NCBI GenBank assembly: GCA_023391015.1 | Contig: JAEWBT010000028.1 | Span: 1 to 43,717 of the forward strand | Length of the DNA: 43,717 bases | Reading direction: 5' to 3' | Origin: Bacteroidota bacterium | GTDB taxonomy: Bacteria; Bacteroidota; Bacteroidia; Chitinophagales; Chitinophagaceae | Shown here: piece after piece, positions 41,801 to 43,717 of the stretch | How positions within the stretch are numbered: position 1 is the stretch's first letter | How the letters are laid out: each line of letters opens with the position of its first letter | Notes under the pieces: model-generated | Database searches by the model: none | Told to the model about the DNA's origin: nothing | Seen by the model: only the letters and a program-made list of their open reading frames with translations | Position numbers and translations under genes: made by a program

Positions 41801-43717
41801 ACTAGTTTCTGGACGCTGAACACCATCAACCTAAGTGCTTATTCCAGCCAGACTGTTCTGTTCCGCTTTGTTTCCAACTCTAATTATGGAACCGGATTTG
41901 TGGACCAGGGCTTGGATGAGTTCACGATTATGGATGTGCCCAGCTGTGTGATGCCAAGCGCAGTTACGGCTACAAACATCACGGGGAACAGTGCCACCAT
42001 TAGCTGGACGGCTCCAACGCCGGCTCCGGCTCAGGGTTATGAGTATGAAGTGCGCTCTTCCGGCACTGCCGGCTCGGGTGCTACCGGTCTGGTGTCTTCC
42101 GGAAATACAGCTGCCGGCTCTACGGCTGCCAACGTAACTGGTCTTTCAGCTGCCACTGCTTTCAGCGTTTATGTACGCAGCGTTTGTGGTGCAGGGGATA
42201 CCAGCGCCTGGACATCAGGCCACACGTTTACAACAGCATGTGCCACTTTTGTTGCGCCTTTCATGGAAGGTTTCAACACGGGTACGTTGCCCAACTGCTG
42301 GACCAACTCCAATACCATCAGCAGCACGAATGCTTATCTGCTGTGGAAGTTTACCGGTGCACCGGGTTATGGTACTGCTAACAACGGTCGTCCTGCCGGA
42401 ACCTTTGCATGGGTGGATGCCTCCTCGCCTTACAACGCTGTGGTAGAGTTGACTACACCGGTGATTGATCTTTCTGGCCTGGCTACGCCTTATGTGCAGT
42501 TCGATTGGTTCAAGCATAACAGCACTTCCGGTACAAGCACCACACCACCTAACTATCCTTCCAACAATCTGAAACTGGAAGGTTATGATGGTACCACGTG
42601 GGTAACCCTGTTCAACGACACCACCAACGCTAACATGTGGCGTACGGAGAACATTACCCTGCCTGCTGCTTTTGTAGGTGCGACCAACGCACAATTCCGC
42701 TTTAGCGTAGACAAGTCGTTGTCCAACTACTTCTACGACGACGTACTGCTCGACAGCTTTATGGTGATGGACGTACCAACCTGTCTGGCTCCGGATTCTG
42801 TTACAGTTACCAACGTTCTGGCTACTTCTGCTGTTCTTGATTGGACCGCTCCGACCCCGGCTCCGGCAGGTGGCTACGAGTATGAAGTACGCTCTTCTGG
42901 TGCTGCTGGTTCTGGCACTACTGGTCTGGCTGCTTCTGGAATGACCGCTACCGGTTCCACTACCGTAAATATTACTGGTCTTTCTCCGGCGGCTACTTAT
43001 ATGGCTTATGTTCGTGCTATTTGCGGTGCAGGTGATAGCAGTGTATGGGTACCGAGCAGTTCCTTCCAGACGGCTTGTGGAGTAGTTACGGCACCTTACG
43101 TGGAAGGCTTCAACCTGGGTTCTCTGCCTCCTTGCTGGACCAACTCCAACACCATCAGCAGCACCACAGCCAACCTGTTGTGGAAGTTTACCGGTACCCC
43201 CGGCTATGGTACGACTAACAACGGTCGCACCGCCGGCACTTTTGCCTGGGTGGATGCTTCCTCGCCTTACAACGCTGTAGTGGAACTGACCACACCGGTT
43301 ATTGACCTTTCGGCACTGGCGACACCAGCGGTGAAGTTTGACTGGTTCAAGAACAACAGTTCTTCTTCTACTACCACCACACCGCCTAACTATCCTTCTA
43401 ACAATCTGAAACTGGAAGGTTATGATGGTACCACATGGGTGACTTTGTTCAACGACACCACCAACGCTAACACGTGGCGCACCGAGAACATCACCCTGCC
43501 GGCAGCTTTTGCGGGTGTAACCAACGCACAGTTCCGTTTTAGCGTAGACAAGTCGTTGTCGAATTACTTCTACGACGACGTGCTGCTCGACAGCTTTGAA
43601 GTAATGTCCGCTTCTCCGGTTGTTTGTGCGGCACCAACAGGTGTAACAGCTTCTTCGATTACTGCCAACAGTGCAGTGATCAGCTGGACCGCTCCAACCC
43701 CGGCACCTGCTCTGGGC
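38852..43717 (+). CDS. Giant modular surface protein with alternating MAM-like and fibronectin-III modules (3' end outside window)
   Basis: The frame is open for 1622 codons from ATG 38852 to the right edge. Residues 1-25 are a signal peptide (HLRKLLLPVALAIVALF, ending WAQ). An Ig-like domain lies at about 190-290. Then modules alternate: MAM-like jelly rolls at about 297-465, 570-745, 850-1030, 1135-1308 and 1414-1590, and fibronectin-III domains at about 467-560, 748-840, 1033-1125, 1310-1405 and 1592 onward. MAM-like repeats carry EGFN, LPNCW, WVDASSPY and YDDVLLDSF; FN3 repeats carry GYEYEVRSSG and TAYVRSVCGAGD. The third MAM-like copy is divergent. A T9SS sorting domain beyond the window is likely (inference). 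A role in adhesion is inferred from architecture. Confidence 0.9.
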   Translation, partial: MHLRKLLLPVALAIVALFTGLTPWAQTTITTTFANNNGSGMVTFNFVNNGTSAVNITEIGSVCGASTTQTVSAWYKPGAISGPPGTIDAANGWTQFGSGTITGVSNSTTTTPQVFFPTSTSTLNQITVPAGATYGVAVSSTNLRYSTLTAGTYTETAGSCDIVTGTNIGYGGSVPPTAPTLSPRGFIGYVTYAPTVACSGAPTAGTAVTSTTTPCAGSSVTISLTGGTIATGIDYQLESSTDNITFTALGTPSASPQFVVSPTVGTYYRIVSTCSNSATSSNSASVFVSAAGSISLFPYIEGFNTGNLPNCWTNSNTISSTGATMLWKFTGAPGYGTANNGRTNGTFAWVDASSPYNAVVELTSPAMDLSTLGTPYVQFDWFKNNEDTPPFTNNNLKLEGYDGTTWVTLFDDTSNANMWRTERITLPAAFVGVTNAQFRFSVDKSLSNDFYDDVLLDSFMVMEAPTCLPPTSPAITNITATSATLSWTASTSAPNGGYEYEVRSSGAAGSGATGLEASGITAGGSVSANITGLSATTTYTAYVRSVCGAGDSSLWLPTGAFTTACATFVAPFMEGFNVGSLPNCWTNGNSISSTSATLLWKFTGTPGYGTANNGRPNGTFAWVDASSPYTAVVELTSPIIDLSSLASPYVKFDWYKNNSSSSSSTVPPNYPSNNLKLEGYDGTTWVTLFDDTTNAANWRTERITLPASFAGISNAQFRFSVDKTLSNYQYDDVLLDSFSVINTPSCLPPVTPVVTNVTANSATLSWTASTSAPNGGYEYEVRTSGAAGSGATGLVTSGNTASGSTAANLTSLTPTTTYTAYVRSICGAGDTSVWVPSSSFSTPCVAVANYPYVESFPSTGLPNCWSAMNNGTSTYNWTGTAADATHGASAPFAGAGFAYLYAYLASTASNPYMLTTPTFDLNGPDKQLQYYYWLGDDGYKGTTGATGTDPYPLEVQISNDGGTTWTSIYQHSSANSTFGTNNATSFWTLNTINLSAYSSQTVLFRFVSNSNYGTGFVDQGLDEFTIMDVPSCVMPSAVTATNITGNSATISWTAPTPAPAQGYEYEVRSSGTAGSGATGLVSSGNTAAGSTAANVTGLSAATAFSVYVRSVCGAGDTSAWTSGHTFTTACATFVAPFMEGFNTGTLPNCWTNSNTISSTNAYLLWKFTGAPGYGTANNGRPAGTFAWVDASSPYNAVVELTTPVIDLSGLATPYVQFDWFKHNSTSGTSTTPPNYPSNNLKLEGYDGTTWVTLFNDTTNANMWRTENITLPAAFVGATNAQFRFSVDKSLSNYFYDDVLLDSFMVMDVPTCLAPDSVTVTNVLATSAVLDWTAPTPAPAGGYEYEVRSSGAAGSGTTGLAASGMTATGSTTVNITGLSPAATYMAYVRAICGAGDSSVWVPSSSFQTACGVVTAPYVEGFNLGSLPPCWTNSNTISSTTANLLWKFTGTPGYGTTNNGRTAGTFAWVDASSPYNAVVELTTPVIDLSALATPAVKFDWFKNNSSSSTTTTPPNYPSNNLKLEGYDGTTWVTLFNDTTNANTWRTENITLPAAFAGVTNAQFRFSVDKSLSNYFYDDVLLDSFEVMSASPVVCAAPTGVTASSITANSAVISWTAPTPAPALG

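Overview
The window comes from a member of the Bacteroidota with medium-to-high GC content. The best guess is a Saprospiria or Chitinophagia relative, but the sequence alone does not fix the family. The evidence is Bacteroidota-specific families (DUF4290, DUF4271, DUF5683), a protease with a type IX secretion (T9SS) C-terminal sorting domain, TonB-linked beta-barrel architecture, and repeated TAnnTTTG promoter elements just ahead of start codons. Most of it is chromosomal housekeeping DNA. No phage, plasmid, insertion sequence, rRNA or CRISPR array is visible.

Layout. At 1-8.2 kb lie a cut-off glycosyltransferase, a DUF4290 protein, an AI-2E/PerM-type membrane protein, a DUF4271 protein followed by a HemD-like protein with a histone-like basic tail, and an outer-membrane TonB-dependent barrel. 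At 8.3-14.8 kb lie a seven-copy 41-bp repeat array, a LolC/E-type permease, a surface-glycan group (three glycosyltransferases and a formyltransferase) and FtsE. At 15.1-18.9 kb lie an 11-register 21-bp periodic array, a large secreted T9SS metalloprotease and two tRNA genes (Leu-UAA, Gly-GCC). At 19-24 kb lie CcmB, CcmC and CcmD-like cytochrome c biogenesis genes, glutamate dehydrogenase and a GT-C membrane glycosyltransferase. At 24-29 kb lie FtsB/DivIC, enolase, a second 21-bp periodic array, an RsmF-type rRNA methyltransferase, a small membrane protein and LipB. At 29-38.3 kb lie the periplasmic Prc/CtpA protease, a DUF5683 protein, Pcm, an AT-rich stretch with an orphan gene, a lipoprotein, QueG, a YigZ/IMPACT protein and RibD. 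From 38.85 kb to the right edge runs a giant open reading frame of at least 1622 codons: a secreted adhesin-like protein made of alternating MAM-like and fibronectin-III modules.

The genes do not form one pathway. Recurring themes are cell-surface glycan assembly, envelope transport and cofactor metabolism (heme, lipoate, queuosine, riboflavin).

The most unusual signals are non-coding. The palindrome TTTCCGGAAA is greatly over-represented: I hand-count 51 copies of its core TTCCGGAA, where less than one is expected by chance. Two unrelated intergenic arrays share an exact 21-bp period (two helical turns), and a third array has a 41-bp period with an internal palindrome. A perfect 31-bp-arm hairpin sits between ctp and the DUF5683 gene. 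A plus-strand UUCG terminator between minus-strand genes points to an unannotated small transcript.
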